64,000 nucleotides of DNA from Brevundimonas alba (GTDB lineage Bacteria > Pseudomonadota > Alphaproteobacteria > Caulobacterales > Caulobacteraceae): positions 1,961,982 to 2,025,981 of the forward strand of contig NZ_JAATJM010000001.1 in NCBI RefSeq assembly GCF_011927945.1. The letters run 5' to 3'. Made by a program: the position numbers and the translations under genes. The notes beneath the pieces were generated by a model. The model saw only the letters and a program-made list of their open reading frames with translations, had not been told where the DNA came from and made no database searches. Shown piece by piece: positions 39,200-47,897 of this stretch (position 1 is the first letter of the stretch; each line of letters begins with the position of its first letter).

Positions 39200-40432
39200 A
39201 TGCGTTTCTTGCTGTCGACCTACGGGTCGCGAGGCGACACCGAACCCTTGGCCGCACTCGCGTTGGCGCTGAAGGCGGAGGGCGCGGACGCCGTCGTATG
39301 CGCCCCGGCGGATCAGGAGTTCGTGGATCTTCTCGCCCGGGCTGGAGTGGAGTTCGCGCCCGCCTTCATGCCGGTTCGCCAGTGGATCGACGAGGCCCGC
39401 AAGGCGCCTCGGCCGCTGCCGGAGCTGGCCGCGATCATGATACCGGCGCAGTACGAGGCGATTTCCGCCGCCGCCGCCGGATGCGACGCGATCGTGGCTA
39501 CGGGACTGTTTCCGTCCACTGCCGCCGCGTGGTGCGTGGCCGACAGGCTGGGCCTCCACTACGCACAGGTCGCCTTCTGTCCGCTGACCCTGCCGTCGCA
39601 TCATCACAGCCCGTTTCCGCGACCCGGCTATCCCCTGCCGCCCGAAATCACCGATGCGAGGCAGTTGTGGGCGCTGAACGCGGAGCACATGGACGCCCTG
39701 TTCGGCGAGGCGACCAATGCGCAGCGCGTCGCGGTGGGATTGTCGCCGGTCGAGAATGTCCGGGACCATGTCCTCACCCGCCGGTCCCTGCTCGCCGCCG
39801 ACCCGGTGCTGTGGCCTTGGGAGCCGACCGATATGAGCGACCCCGTCCAGACCGGCGCATGGATCCTTCCGGACCATCGGCCACTGCCGGCGAATCTGAG
39901 GGCCTTCCTGAACGCGGGCACGCCGCCGGTCTATGTCGGCTTCGGCAGCATCGCCCTGCCGACCACCCGGGCGGCGGCGCAGACCGCGATCGAAGCGGTC
40001 AGAGCCAAGGGCTATCGGGTCGTCCTCGCCAGCGGCTGGGCCGACAGCGCGCCGATCGAGTCCCGCGATGACTGCTTCGTCGTGGGGGAGGTCAACCAGC
40101 AGGCCCTGTTCAGTCGCGTGGCTGCCGCGGTGCACCACGGCGGGGCCGGCACCACGACGGCGGCCGCGCGCGCTGGGGCCACCCAAGTCATCGTGCCCCA
40201 GATCGTGGACCAGCCCTTCTGGGCCAAGCGGGTCGCCGGGCTTGGCGTGGGGGTGGCGCACGAGGGTGCGGTTCCGACGCCGGAGTCGCTGTCCGCGGCG
40301 CTCGACGCCGCCCTGTCGCCCGAAATGCAGGCGCGAGCGACGGCCGTGTCGGTCCGGATGTCCGATCAGGGGGCGATGGTGGCGGCGAAGCGGCTGATCG
40401 AGGCGGTCTCCACTCGCGGCTCGCCGGCTTGA
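39200..40432 (+). CDS. GT1-like (UGT/MGT-type) glycosyltransferase
   Basis: 410 residues with the GT-B layout. The N-terminus MRFLLSTYGSRGDTEPLAALALALK is the glycine-rich acceptor-domain start seen in sterol and macrolide glucosyltransferases. VYVGFGSIALP opens the donor domain, and VHHGGAGTTTAAARAGATQVIVPQIVDQPFWA is the nucleotide-sugar signature. GAAGAGGGGG precedes the ATG. Such enzymes glycosylate lipids or small molecules. It sits alone on the plus strand inside the pectin locus between kduI and the LacI gene; no pectin role is evident. Confidence 0.87.
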   Translation: MRFLLSTYGSRGDTEPLAALALALKAEGADAVVCAPADQEFVDLLARAGVEFAPAFMPVRQWIDEARKAPRPLPELAAIMIPAQYEAISAAAAGCDAIVATGLFPSTAAAWCVADRLGLHYAQVAFCPLTLPSHHHSPFPRPGYPLPPEITDARQLWALNAEHMDALFGEATNAQRVAVGLSPVENVRDHVLTRRSLLAADPVLWPWEPTDMSDPVQTGAWILPDHRPLPANLRAFLNAGTPPVYVGFGSIALPTTRAAAQTAIEAVRAKGYRVVLASGWADSAPIESRDDCFVVGEVNQQALFSRVAAAVHHGGAGTTTAAARAGATQVIVPQIVDQPFWAKRVAGLGVGVAHEGAVPTPESLSAALDAALSPEMQARATAVSVRMSDQGAMVAAKRLIEAVSTRGSPA

Positions 40433-40435
40433 GGG

Positions 40436-41479
40436 TTACCGGGTCGGCGCCGCCGTCGAGTCGCGCACCACGAGCGAGGGATCGACCTCGGGCTGGACCA
40501 GCGTGGCGGGGTCCAGTCCGCGCAGGCCGGCGGTCAGCTTCTCGGCGGCCATCCGGCCCATGTCGCGGATCGGCAGGCGGACGGTGGTCAGGTTCGGCCA
40601 GACGCGCGAGGCCATCGGCAGGTCGTCGAAGCCCACGATGGAGAGGTCGCGCGGCACATCGAGGCCGGCGTCTCGAGCCGCCTTCATGACCCCGATCGCC
40701 ATCTCGTCGTTGCCGGCGAAGATGGCGGTCGGCGGCTCCGGCATGGCGAGCAGGCTGTTGGCCGCCTCGACGCCGGATTCGAAGGTATAGGCGCCCTGCC
40801 GGACATAGGCGTCCTCGAGCTTCAGACCGTGCTCGGCGAGCCCGTCACGGAAACCCGCGCCCCGCTCGTGCGAGGACCGGAAACTGTCGGGGCCGGAGAT
40901 GAAGGCGATGCGCCGGTGGCCCAACTCGGCGAGGTGCCGGGCGGCCTGGGCCGCGCCGCGGCTGTCGTGGGTCACAACCATGCAGGCGGGCTCGTCCAGC
41001 GACACCGAAGCGATGCGGACATAGGGACAGTCGGCGTCCCTGAGGATTGCGATGACGCGGTCGTCCTCGGAAACCGAGGGCGGCATCACGACCCCGAACA
41101 GCTTCTGGCGCACGACGAAGCCGCGCACCTCCTCGAGGAAGGTGTCCGAGGCCCGGTTGCAAGGGTGGACCACCAGTTCGAGGCCGGAGCCGCGCACCCC
41201 GTCCAGCACCCCCTGCTGCATGTTGACGACGTAGTTCGGGCTGGGGTTGTCGTAGATCATCCCGACCAGGAACGATCGGCGGAAGGCGAGCCCCCGCGCC
41301 TGCGGATCGGGGGTGAAGCCGTGCTCCGCGATGACGGCCTGGACGCGCTTGCGGGTCTCTTCCTTGACGAAGGGCGAATTGTTGATGACCCGCGAGACGG
41401 TCTTCTTCGACACCTCGGCGAGGCGAGCGATGTCGTTGATGGTCGCGGGCTTGCCGCCCGTCCGTTTGGTCTCGTTCAC
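40436..41479 (-). CDS. LacI family transcriptional regulator, predicted pectin/galacturonate repressor
   Basis: 347 residues from a GTG at 41479. The helix-turn-helix TINDIARLAEVSKKTVSRVINNS is at residues 13-35, with a hinge to about residue 65. The periplasmic-binding-type sensor domain follows (LVGMIYDNPSPNYV, GHRRIAFISG, FAGNDEMAIGVMKAARDAG, SIVGFDDLPMA). It is surrounded by pectin genes and five promoter sites of one palindrome, so it probably represses the locus until a pectin-derived sugar acid binds. No matching site precedes its own start. Confidence 0.93.
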   Translation of the reverse strand: MNETKRTGGKPATINDIARLAEVSKKTVSRVINNSPFVKEETRKRVQAVIAEHGFTPDPQARGLAFRRSFLVGMIYDNPSPNYVVNMQQGVLDGVRGSGLELVVHPCNRASDTFLEEVRGFVVRQKLFGVVMPPSVSEDDRVIAILRDADCPYVRIASVSLDEPACMVVTHDSRGAAQAARHLAELGHRRIAFISGPDSFRSSHERGAGFRDGLAEHGLKLEDAYVRQGAYTFESGVEAANSLLAMPEPPTAIFAGNDEMAIGVMKAARDAGLDVPRDLSIVGFDDLPMASRVWPNLTTVRLPIRDMGRMAAEKLTAGLRGLDPATLVQPEVDPSLVVRDSTAAPTR

Positions 41480-41539
41480 GCGCGGTCTCTCTGATCGAAC
41501 GCTGTCCTTAGACGGAAGCGCGCCCTCTGTCAGCGCCGC

Positions 41540-42907
41540 TCAGGTGCCGCGCCGCTGGGCCGGACGGTCCAGCACCTCGTCGCGCAGGGGCGTCATGAAG
41601 CGCAGGTCCCAGTCGTCCGGATTGAACGGCTTGCGGGTCGCCTCGACGATCGCCGGATAGCCGCCGACCTCCCGTTCGTTGTCGATGATCTCGCCCCGGC
41701 CCTCGGCCACCTCGGCGATCAGCAAGACATCGCGCATGTCGCGGTCCCAGGGGCGGGCGCCGGCCTGCGACAGGACGGAGACCTGCACCTGCTCCGCCGG
41801 AATGGGCGTCAGGCCGTCCCACCAGACGGGCGGACGGCGGGTCTCGATGATCCGCGCCGGGGCGGTGGTGTAGCGGCCGAACATCCGCAGAGGCTCGCCG
41901 ACCTGATCAACGGCGATATTGTCGCGGCCGTAGAATTCCACGTCGCCCGCGCCGCCGATCATCATGAAGGCGAGGCGGTCGGTCGGCGTGGAGGGGCCGG
42001 CGCGCAGGACGTTGCCGACGACGGTCATCTTGCCGACCTCGTAGGGATGGTTCAGCCACTCCTCCGGCGCGAGGTTGTAGTGAATGGCGCGCGGACCGGG
42101 ATCGTAGATCAGGTTGTTGGCGATGACGCCGTGCACCCCGCCCTTGAACAGGGGGCTGCGCTCGTAGTTGTGGGCGTACAGGTTGCCGACGATCAGCAGT
42201 CCGGTGACGTTGTCGTGGATCAGCGAACCCTTGGAGTGCTCGCCCTTCGAATGGCTGGCGTAGGCGAGGCTCTCGGCGACAATGTTGTTGGAGAAGGTGA
42301 TGTCGTGGCTGGTCCCGGCGCGCCATTCTTCCGGGGTGGAGCCGGTGAAGCGGGGGCCGGACGCCGACAGATTCTCGTCAGTGCCCCATTCGAGGCTGCA
42401 GTGGTCGACAATGACGTTGTACGCCGTCTGGGTGGAGATGCTGTCCTCGTCCCAGCCGCTCATCCACTCCTGACCGGCCGAGCCGGGACGGATGCGGATG
42501 TGCTGCACGATCACGTCGTGGCCGCCGATGTCCATGCCGCCCCGGATCAGGGTGATGCCGGGCGAGGGGGCGGTCTGGCCCGCGATGGTGATGAAGGGGT
42601 TGGCGATCTTCAGCGTCTTGCGGTTCAGGTCGATGACTCCGCCCACCTCGAACACCACGATCCGGGGACCATCGGCTTCGATGGCCGCGCGCAGGGAGCC
42701 GGGTCCCTCGCTGTTCAGATTTGTGACGCGGATGATCTCGCCGCCGCGCCCGCCGATGGTTCTCGCCGCCCAGCCTTGGGCTCCCGGGAAGGCCGGCAGA
42801 CCAGCTTCTGCCGCGGCGGGGGCGGGCGTCTGCGCCACTCCGACCATGGGAAAGGCGAGGGGGAGCGCGAGGGCGGCGGCGACGGCCGCGATGCGGGCGA
42901 GGGTCAT
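41540..42907 (-). CDS. Second secreted pectate lyase-like protein (PL1-like)
   Basis: 455 residues with a signal peptide (cleavage near VAQ, ~residue 26). AFPGAQGWAARTIGGRGG and VTNLNSEGPGSLRAAIEADGPRIVVFEVGG match PL1 beta-helix lyases. NVIVDHCSLEWGTDENLS and AHNYERSPLFKGG carry Asp/His and Arg in the expected places. It lacks the C-terminal calcium loops of the other lyase. It diverges from the hydratase-TRAP operon, with a LacI-type site 81 bp upstream of its ATG. It may act on shorter or esterified substrates; specificity is not clear. Confidence 0.87.
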   Translation of the reverse strand: MTLARIAAVAAALALPLAFPMVGVAQTPAPAAAEAGLPAFPGAQGWAARTIGGRGGEIIRVTNLNSEGPGSLRAAIEADGPRIVVFEVGGVIDLNRKTLKIANPFITIAGQTAPSPGITLIRGGMDIGGHDVIVQHIRIRPGSAGQEWMSGWDEDSISTQTAYNVIVDHCSLEWGTDENLSASGPRFTGSTPEEWRAGTSHDITFSNNIVAESLAYASHSKGEHSKGSLIHDNVTGLLIVGNLYAHNYERSPLFKGGVHGVIANNLIYDPGPRAIHYNLAPEEWLNHPYEVGKMTVVGNVLRAGPSTPTDRLAFMMIGGAGDVEFYGRDNIAVDQVGEPLRMFGRYTTAPARIIETRRPPVWWDGLTPIPAEQVQVSVLSQAGARPWDRDMRDVLLIAEVAEGRGEIIDNEREVGGYPAIVEATRKPFNPDDWDLRFMTPLRDEVLDRPAQRRGT

Positions 42908-42987
42908 GTTTCCATCCTGTCACAGGGTCGCCTGTGGCCGCGACCTTCATCATGGGCGCCGCCACTGGAGCGCCGCCGGATTCAAAT

Positions 42988-43001
42988 TGACACCGGTTTC
43001 C
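42988..43001. promoter_or_regulatory. LacI-type site in lyase/hydratase divergent promoter
   Basis: TGACACCGGTTTCC: left half perfect, right half 5 of 7. It lies 36 bp before the hydratase GTG and 81 bp before the second lyase ATG, so it could control both directions. Confidence 0.55.
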
Positions 43002-43036
43002 TTCCTGCGCAATGTCTGGCGTAACAGGGAGGCGGC

Positions 43037-43849
43037 GTGAGCCACGCACACGACAATTCAAGCGGTTCGCCGATCGCGCGCGCCTTCGTGGACGCCCGCC
43101 GCGCCGGGCGTGCGGTTGCGTCCTACCCGGGTGTTCAGCCGGGCTCAATGGACGCCGCCTATGCGATTCAGGACGAGGCCATCGCCGCATGGCCGGACGA
43201 CGTCGCCGGCTGGAAACTTGGCCGGATCAACGCGCCGCACGACGCCCGCTTCGGCGCAGGACGGTTGGCGGGACCGATCTTCTCGAAGGCTGTCTGGACC
43301 GCCGGCGCTGCGCCGACGCCCTTCCGTGTCATCGATGGCGGCTTCGCGGCCGTGGAAGCCGAATATCTTCTCGAGCTCGGAGAGACCGCGCCCGACCGCG
43401 ATGGCTGGACGGCGGACAGCGTGGCCCCGCTGGTCGCGCGCGTGTTCACCGGCGTCGAGATCGCGGGCAGCCCGTTTGCCGGCATCAACGATCACGGGCC
43501 GGCGGTGACCGCCTCGGACTTCGGCAACAACGCCGGCCTGATCCTCGGGGCGGAGATCGCCGACTGGCGGGATCGGCTCGCTGGACTGACCTGCTCCATG
43601 AGCATCGACGGGGCGGTCGTCGGCCGGGGCGGGGCCGCGTCGATCCCCGGTGGCCCGCTCGATTCCCTCGCCTTCCTGCTCAATCTGCTGCACCGTCGCG
43701 GACGGCGGCTGGAGGCGGGGCAGCTCATCTCGACCGGCGCGGCGACAGGCGTGCACGACATCCTCGCCGGCCAGTCGGCGGTTGCGGACTTCGGTCCCGA
43801 CGGACGCATCGAATGCGTCGCCGTTTCCGCAGGGAGAGAGCCGTCGTGA
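43037..43849 (+). CDS. 2-keto-4-pentenoate hydratase (FAH superfamily) protein
   Basis: 270 residues from a GTG at 43037 with GGGAGG upstream. GWKLG (Lys60) and metal-ligand Glu107, Glu109 (AVEAEYLLEL) and Glu141 (GVEIAGSPF) match the MhpD type of the fumarylacetoacetate hydrolase superfamily. Known members hydrate 2-keto-4-pentenoates or decarboxylate related keto acids. It is first in the operon with the TRAP transporter and KDG kinase, and its stop overlaps the next gene's GTG. In a pectin context it may process an unusual keto-deoxy acid, but no standard step needs it. Confidence 0.85.
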   Translation: MSHAHDNSSGSPIARAFVDARRAGRAVASYPGVQPGSMDAAYAIQDEAIAAWPDDVAGWKLGRINAPHDARFGAGRLAGPIFSKAVWTAGAAPTPFRVIDGGFAAVEAEYLLELGETAPDRDGWTADSVAPLVARVFTGVEIAGSPFAGINDHGPAVTASDFGNNAGLILGAEIADWRDRLAGLTCSMSIDGAVVGRGGAASIPGGPLDSLAFLLNLLHRRGRRLEAGQLISTGAATGVHDILAGQSAVADFGPDGRIECVAVSAGREPS

Positions 43850-44841
43850 GCCTTACGCGCAGAACGCTCGGGCTCGCCGGATTCGCGGGCCTCGCCGGTC
43901 TCTCGGCCTGCGCGCCGCGGCAGGCGGCGAATGGACAGACCGTGTTCAACGCCGTTGACGTCCACCCCGCGGATTATCCGACCGTCACGGCCGTCAAATG
44001 GATGGGCGAAGAGCTCGGCCGCCTGACCGATGGTCGGCTGGGCGTGCGCCAGTTTCCGGCGGGCCAGCTCGGCACCGAGGACGATTCCATTGGCCTGACC
44101 CGTTTTCAGGCCGTCGATATTTGCCGTGTCGCCGTGGCCGCCCTGAACAACGCCTTCCCCGAGACCCGTCTGCTGGCGCTGCCCTATGTGTTCCGTTCGG
44201 TTGGGCACGTGCGTGCCGTGGTCGACGGCGAGATCGGCACCGAACTGCTCAACGTCTTCGAGCACCGGGGCCTTGTCGGACTGGCCTATTACGACGCCGC
44301 GCCGCGCTGCTTCTACAATGTGCGCCACCCGGTCATCGAGCCGGGGCATCTGCGCGGGCTGAAGATGCGGGCTCCGCAGTCCGACATCTTCCTCGACTCA
44401 ATCCGGGCCATGGGCGCCAATCCGACGCCGCTGACCTTTGGCGCCGTGTTCTCGTCGCTGCAGACTCATCTGATCGACGGGGCCGAGAACAACTGGCCCA
44501 GCTATCAGTCGAGCCGCCAGTTCGAGGTCGCCCGCCACTGGAGCCAGACGGAGCACTCCTTCTCGCCGGACGCCCTGCTGATGTCGAAGGCCAGTCTGGA
44601 GCGGTTGAGCAAGGCGGATCAGGACCTCGTTCGCGACGTCGCCCGCCGCTCGGTGCCCCTGATGCGCGTGGAGTGGGACCAGCGCGAGGCCAAGGCCCGC
44701 GAGACGGTGCTCGCCTCCGGGGTGCAGGTGTCCGAAGTCGACAAGGCCGCCTTTGCCGCCACCGTCCGTCCGGTGCTGGACAAATATCTTGCCGAGCCGC
44801 GCCTGCGCGCGCTCCACAAACGTATCGCAGCGGTCGCCTGA
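43846..44841 (+). CDS. TRAP transporter substrate-binding protein (DctP family)
   Basis: 331 residues from a GTG overlapping the hydratase stop (GTGA), with AGGGAGAG upstream. The leader LTRRTLGLAGFAGLAGLSAC combines a twin-arginine motif with a lipobox, so it is probably a membrane-anchored lipoprotein exported folded. LRGLKMRAPQSDIF contains the Arg that binds substrate carboxylate, and GAENNWPSY the conserved following region. Together with DctQ and DctM it imports an organic acid, probably a uronate or unsaturated galacturonate. Confidence 0.92.
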   Translation: MSLTRRTLGLAGFAGLAGLSACAPRQAANGQTVFNAVDVHPADYPTVTAVKWMGEELGRLTDGRLGVRQFPAGQLGTEDDSIGLTRFQAVDICRVAVAALNNAFPETRLLALPYVFRSVGHVRAVVDGEIGTELLNVFEHRGLVGLAYYDAAPRCFYNVRHPVIEPGHLRGLKMRAPQSDIFLDSIRAMGANPTPLTFGAVFSSLQTHLIDGAENNWPSYQSSRQFEVARHWSQTEHSFSPDALLMSKASLERLSKADQDLVRDVARRSVPLMRVEWDQREAKARETVLASGVQVSEVDKAAFAATVRPVLDKYLAEPRLRALHKRIAAVA

Positions 44842-44878
44842 ACGACCGCGCAAACCTCGGCGCTCAGGGAGGGCCCGA

Positions 44879-45391
44879 ATGTCTGAACCCCGACGCGGAC
44901 CCGTCCGCGCCCTCGACGCCCTGGCGGGTCTCGTCATGGGACTGGCCGGCGCGGCGCTCGTGGGCATGGCGCTGGTGCAGGCCTGGCAGGTCTTCGCCCG
45001 CTATGTGCTGAACGACAGCCCCGGCTGGACCGAGCCGCTGGCCCTGTTGCTGATGAGTTTCGCCGTGATGTTCGGCGCGGCCGTGGCTGTGCGGCGCGAG
45101 ACCCATTTTGCCTTCCAGACCTTCCGTGACGCGGCGCCCGAGCGAGGCCGCTGGCTGCTCAAGTCGCTCTCGCGGCTGATCGCTGCCGCGTCGGGGGCAG
45201 GCCTGATGGTGCTGGGCGGGACGCTGGTGGTCGACGAATGGCCGGTCGCCATGGCGGGGGCGCCCCTGCCGTCGGGTCTGAAGTTCGCCGGCCTGTGCGT
45301 CGGCGGCGCGCTGATCCTGCTGTTCGCCGTCGAGCGGCTGCTGACCGGAGACTATCTCGCGCCGGAAGCGGTCGCCGGGGCGGAGGACTGA
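44879..45391 (+). CDS. TRAP transporter small permease (DctQ family)
   Basis: 170 residues from the ATG at 44879 (AGGGAGG upstream). Four hydrophobic helices; QAWQVFARYVLNDSPGWTEPLALLLMSFAVMFGAA is the DctQ signature, followed by VRRETHFAF. It partners DctM in the inner membrane and takes substrate from the binding protein. It lies 37 bp after dctP and 2 bp before dctM. Confidence 0.94.
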   Translation: MSEPRRGPVRALDALAGLVMGLAGAALVGMALVQAWQVFARYVLNDSPGWTEPLALLLMSFAVMFGAAVAVRRETHFAFQTFRDAAPERGRWLLKSLSRLIAAASGAGLMVLGGTLVVDEWPVAMAGAPLPSGLKFAGLCVGGALILLFAVERLLTGDYLAPEAVAGAED

Positions 45392-45393
45392 GC

Positions 45394-46674
45394 ATGGAAT
45401 ACGTCATCCTCTTCGGCCTGCTTGCCATCCTTCTGGCCATCGGCGTTCCTGTCGCCTTCTCCCTGCTGGCGGCGACGCTGGCGACCGTCCTCTACCTGGC
45501 CCTGCCGCCGATCGTGGTGTTCCAGCAGATGGGGTCAGACATCACCTCGGTCGCCCTGCTGGCCATTCCGCTGTTCATCTTCACCGGCGAACTGATGATG
45601 AAGGGCGGCCTGTCGGACCGGATGATCGCCCTCGCGTCCTCAATGGTCGGTCACGTCCGGGGCGGTCTGGGACAGGTCACCGTCGTCGGCTCGACCCTGT
45701 TCGGCGGCGTGTCGGGCAGCGCAATCGCCGACGTCTCGGCCATCGGCGGCACCATGATCCCGCAGATGCAGAAGCGGGGCTATGAGGCGGATTACGCGGT
45801 CAACGTCACCATCTCAGCGGCGCTGGTGGCCCTGCTGGTGCCCCCGTCGCACAACATGATCCTGTATTCCGCCGCGGCCGGAGGCGGGGTGTCGATCTCC
45901 GACCTGTTCGCTGCGGGCATTCTGCCGGCCCTGATGCTGGCGGCCGCCCTGATGGTCACCGCCTATGTCGTGGCCCGCAGGCGAGGCTATGCCGCGGAGC
46001 CCTTCCCCGGTTTCGGCGCGGTGGCGACCCGGCTGGTCGCGGCCATACCGGGCCTGCTGCTGGTCGGCATCATCTTCGGCGGCATCCGCGCCGGGGTCTT
46101 CACCGCCGTGGAGAGCGCCTCGATCGCCGTGGTCTACGCCACCGTCGTCACCGGCCTGATCTATCGCCACATGACCTGGACCGCGTTCAAGGCAGCCTGT
46201 GTGGGAGCGGCGCGGACCTCGGGCATGGTGCTGTTCATCATCGGCTGCGCCGGCGCCTTCGGCTGGCTGATGGCCTATCTGCAGGTTCCGACCATGATGG
46301 TCAGCCTGCTGCAGGCCCTGACCGACAATCCCATCCTGATCCTGCTGCTGATCAACGTCATCCTGCTGATCCTCGGCACCTTCATGGACATGGCGCCGCT
46401 GATCATCATCTGCACCCCGATCTTCCTGCCGGTGGCCAAGGCCTTTGGCGTCGATCCGGTCCAGTTCGGCGTCATCCTGCTGCTCAACTGCGGCATCGGA
46501 CTGATCACCCCGCCGGTCGGCTCGGTCCTGTTCGTGGGCAGCGCCATCGCCGGCATACCCATGACGCGGGCTCTGAAAAGCATCTGGCCGTTCTGGCTGG
46601 CTTGCGCGGCGGTCCTGATGCTGGTCACTTTCATCCCGGCGCTTTCGCTGTGGCTGCCCTCGCTGATGAAATGA
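45394..46674 (+). CDS. TRAP transporter large permease (DctM family)
   Basis: 426 residues with about 12 transmembrane segments. LLAIPLFIFTGELMMKGGLSDRMI, STLFGGVSGSAIADVSAIGGTMIPQMQKRGYE and LITPPVGSVLFVGSAIAGIP are the conserved DctM regions; the GSAxAD segment belongs to the sodium-coupled elevator domain. It drives ATP-independent uptake of an acid delivered by DctP. Its stop overlaps the kinase start (ATGA), which ties uptake to KDG metabolism. Confidence 0.96.
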   Translation: MEYVILFGLLAILLAIGVPVAFSLLAATLATVLYLALPPIVVFQQMGSDITSVALLAIPLFIFTGELMMKGGLSDRMIALASSMVGHVRGGLGQVTVVGSTLFGGVSGSAIADVSAIGGTMIPQMQKRGYEADYAVNVTISAALVALLVPPSHNMILYSAAAGGGVSISDLFAAGILPALMLAAALMVTAYVVARRRGYAAEPFPGFGAVATRLVAAIPGLLLVGIIFGGIRAGVFTAVESASIAVVYATVVTGLIYRHMTWTAFKAACVGAARTSGMVLFIIGCAGAFGWLMAYLQVPTMMVSLLQALTDNPILILLLINVILLILGTFMDMAPLIIICTPIFLPVAKAFGVDPVQFGVILLLNCGIGLITPPVGSVLFVGSAIAGIPMTRALKSIWPFWLACAAVLMLVTFIPALSLWLPSLMK

Positions 46675-47765
46675 CCGACCTGCTGGCGTTACGCCGCGCC
46701 GAAGACTGCCGCTGGGACTGTGTCGCGCTCGGCGAGGTGATGCTGCGCCTGGACCCGGGCGAGGGCCGCATCCGCACCGCCCGCAGCTTCCAGGTCTGGG
46801 AGGGCGGGGGCGAATACAACGTCGCTCGCGGTCTGCGGAAGACGTTCGGCCTGCGGACCTCTGTGGTGACCGCCCTGCCGCGCAACGAGCCGGGGGCCCT
46901 GTGCGAGGACCTGATCCTGCAGGGCGGCGTCGACACTTCGCACATCCTCTGGCGCGAGGCGGACGGCGTCGGCCGCAATACCCGCATGGGCCTGAACTTC
47001 ACCGAGCGGGGCTTCGGCGTCCGCGCGGCCCTCGGCGTCTCGGACCGCGCCAATTCCGCGGCCTCGCAGATGCACCCCGCGGAGGTGGACTGGGACGCCC
47101 TGTTCGGCGGCGAGGGTGTCCGCTGGCTGCACACCGGCGGCATCTTCGCGGCCCTGTCGGAAAGCACGGCGGAGACGACTCTGGCCGCCATCCGCGCAGC
47201 GAAGCAGCATGGGGTGGTCGTCAGCTATGACCTAAACTACCGGGCCAGCCTGTGGTCCAGCCATCCCGATCCGGATGCCGCCCGGCGGGTCAATCGAGAG
47301 ATCGCGGGGCTGGTCGATGTGCTCGTCGGCGACGAATACGCCTGGGCGTCCTGCCTCGGCGTTCAGTCCGACGACGCCCGCGCCGACTCCTGCGACAGCG
47401 CGCCGTTCGACCGGCTAGTCCAGCGCGTCGCTCCGGACTTCCCGAACGTGAAGGTGTTCGCCGCCACCCTGCGCGATCCGCTGTCCGCCTCGGTCAACCG
47501 CTGGGGCGCCGTGCTGTGGGCGGGCGGGCTCCGTTACGAAGCGCCGGTGAAGGAGATCGCCGTCCTCGACCGTGTCGGCGGCGGCGACGGTTTCGTCTCC
47601 GGGATGGCATGGGCGTTCCTGACGGGCAGGGGACCGCAGGCGGCCGTCGAGCTGGGCGCGGCGCACGGTGCGCTCGCCATGACGACGCCGGGCGACAACG
47701 CCATGACGTCGCTCTCAGAGGTCGAGGCTGTCGCGGCCGGCGGTGGAGCCGCAGCGATCCGCTAA
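46671..47765 (+). CDS. kdgK: 2-keto-3-deoxygluconate kinase (PfkB family)
   Basis: 364 residues from the ATG at 46671 that overlaps the dctM stop. CVALGEVMLRLDP and QVWEGGGEYNVARGLRKTFG are the PfkB/KdgK N-terminal regions. VLDRVGGGDGFVSGM holds the catalytic Asp and anion hole (GGGD). YDLNYRASLW is typical of KDG kinases. It makes 2-keto-3-deoxy-6-phosphogluconate, the Entner-Doudoroff aldolase substrate; the aldolase is not in the window. A little longer than typical KdgK (about 310-340). Confidence 0.92.
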   Translation: MTDLLALRRAEDCRWDCVALGEVMLRLDPGEGRIRTARSFQVWEGGGEYNVARGLRKTFGLRTSVVTALPRNEPGALCEDLILQGGVDTSHILWREADGVGRNTRMGLNFTERGFGVRAALGVSDRANSAASQMHPAEVDWDALFGGEGVRWLHTGGIFAALSESTAETTLAAIRAAKQHGVVVSYDLNYRASLWSSHPDPDAARRVNREIAGLVDVLVGDEYAWASCLGVQSDDARADSCDSAPFDRLVQRVAPDFPNVKVFAATLRDPLSASVNRWGAVLWAGGLRYEAPVKEIAVLDRVGGGDGFVSGMAWAFLTGRGPQAAVELGAAHGALAMTTPGDNAMTSLSEVEAVAAGGGAAAIR

Positions 47766-47897
47766 GCGCAGCTCGCCTCTGGGACGGCCGCGTTTCACGC
47801 CGGCTGCAGAATGTTTTGGAAACCCCGGAGAGCCCATCATGGGTGCGCGGCGCCCACCCCGGATCGCCGACGGCTGGCGGCGCCCGGAACCCTGTAG

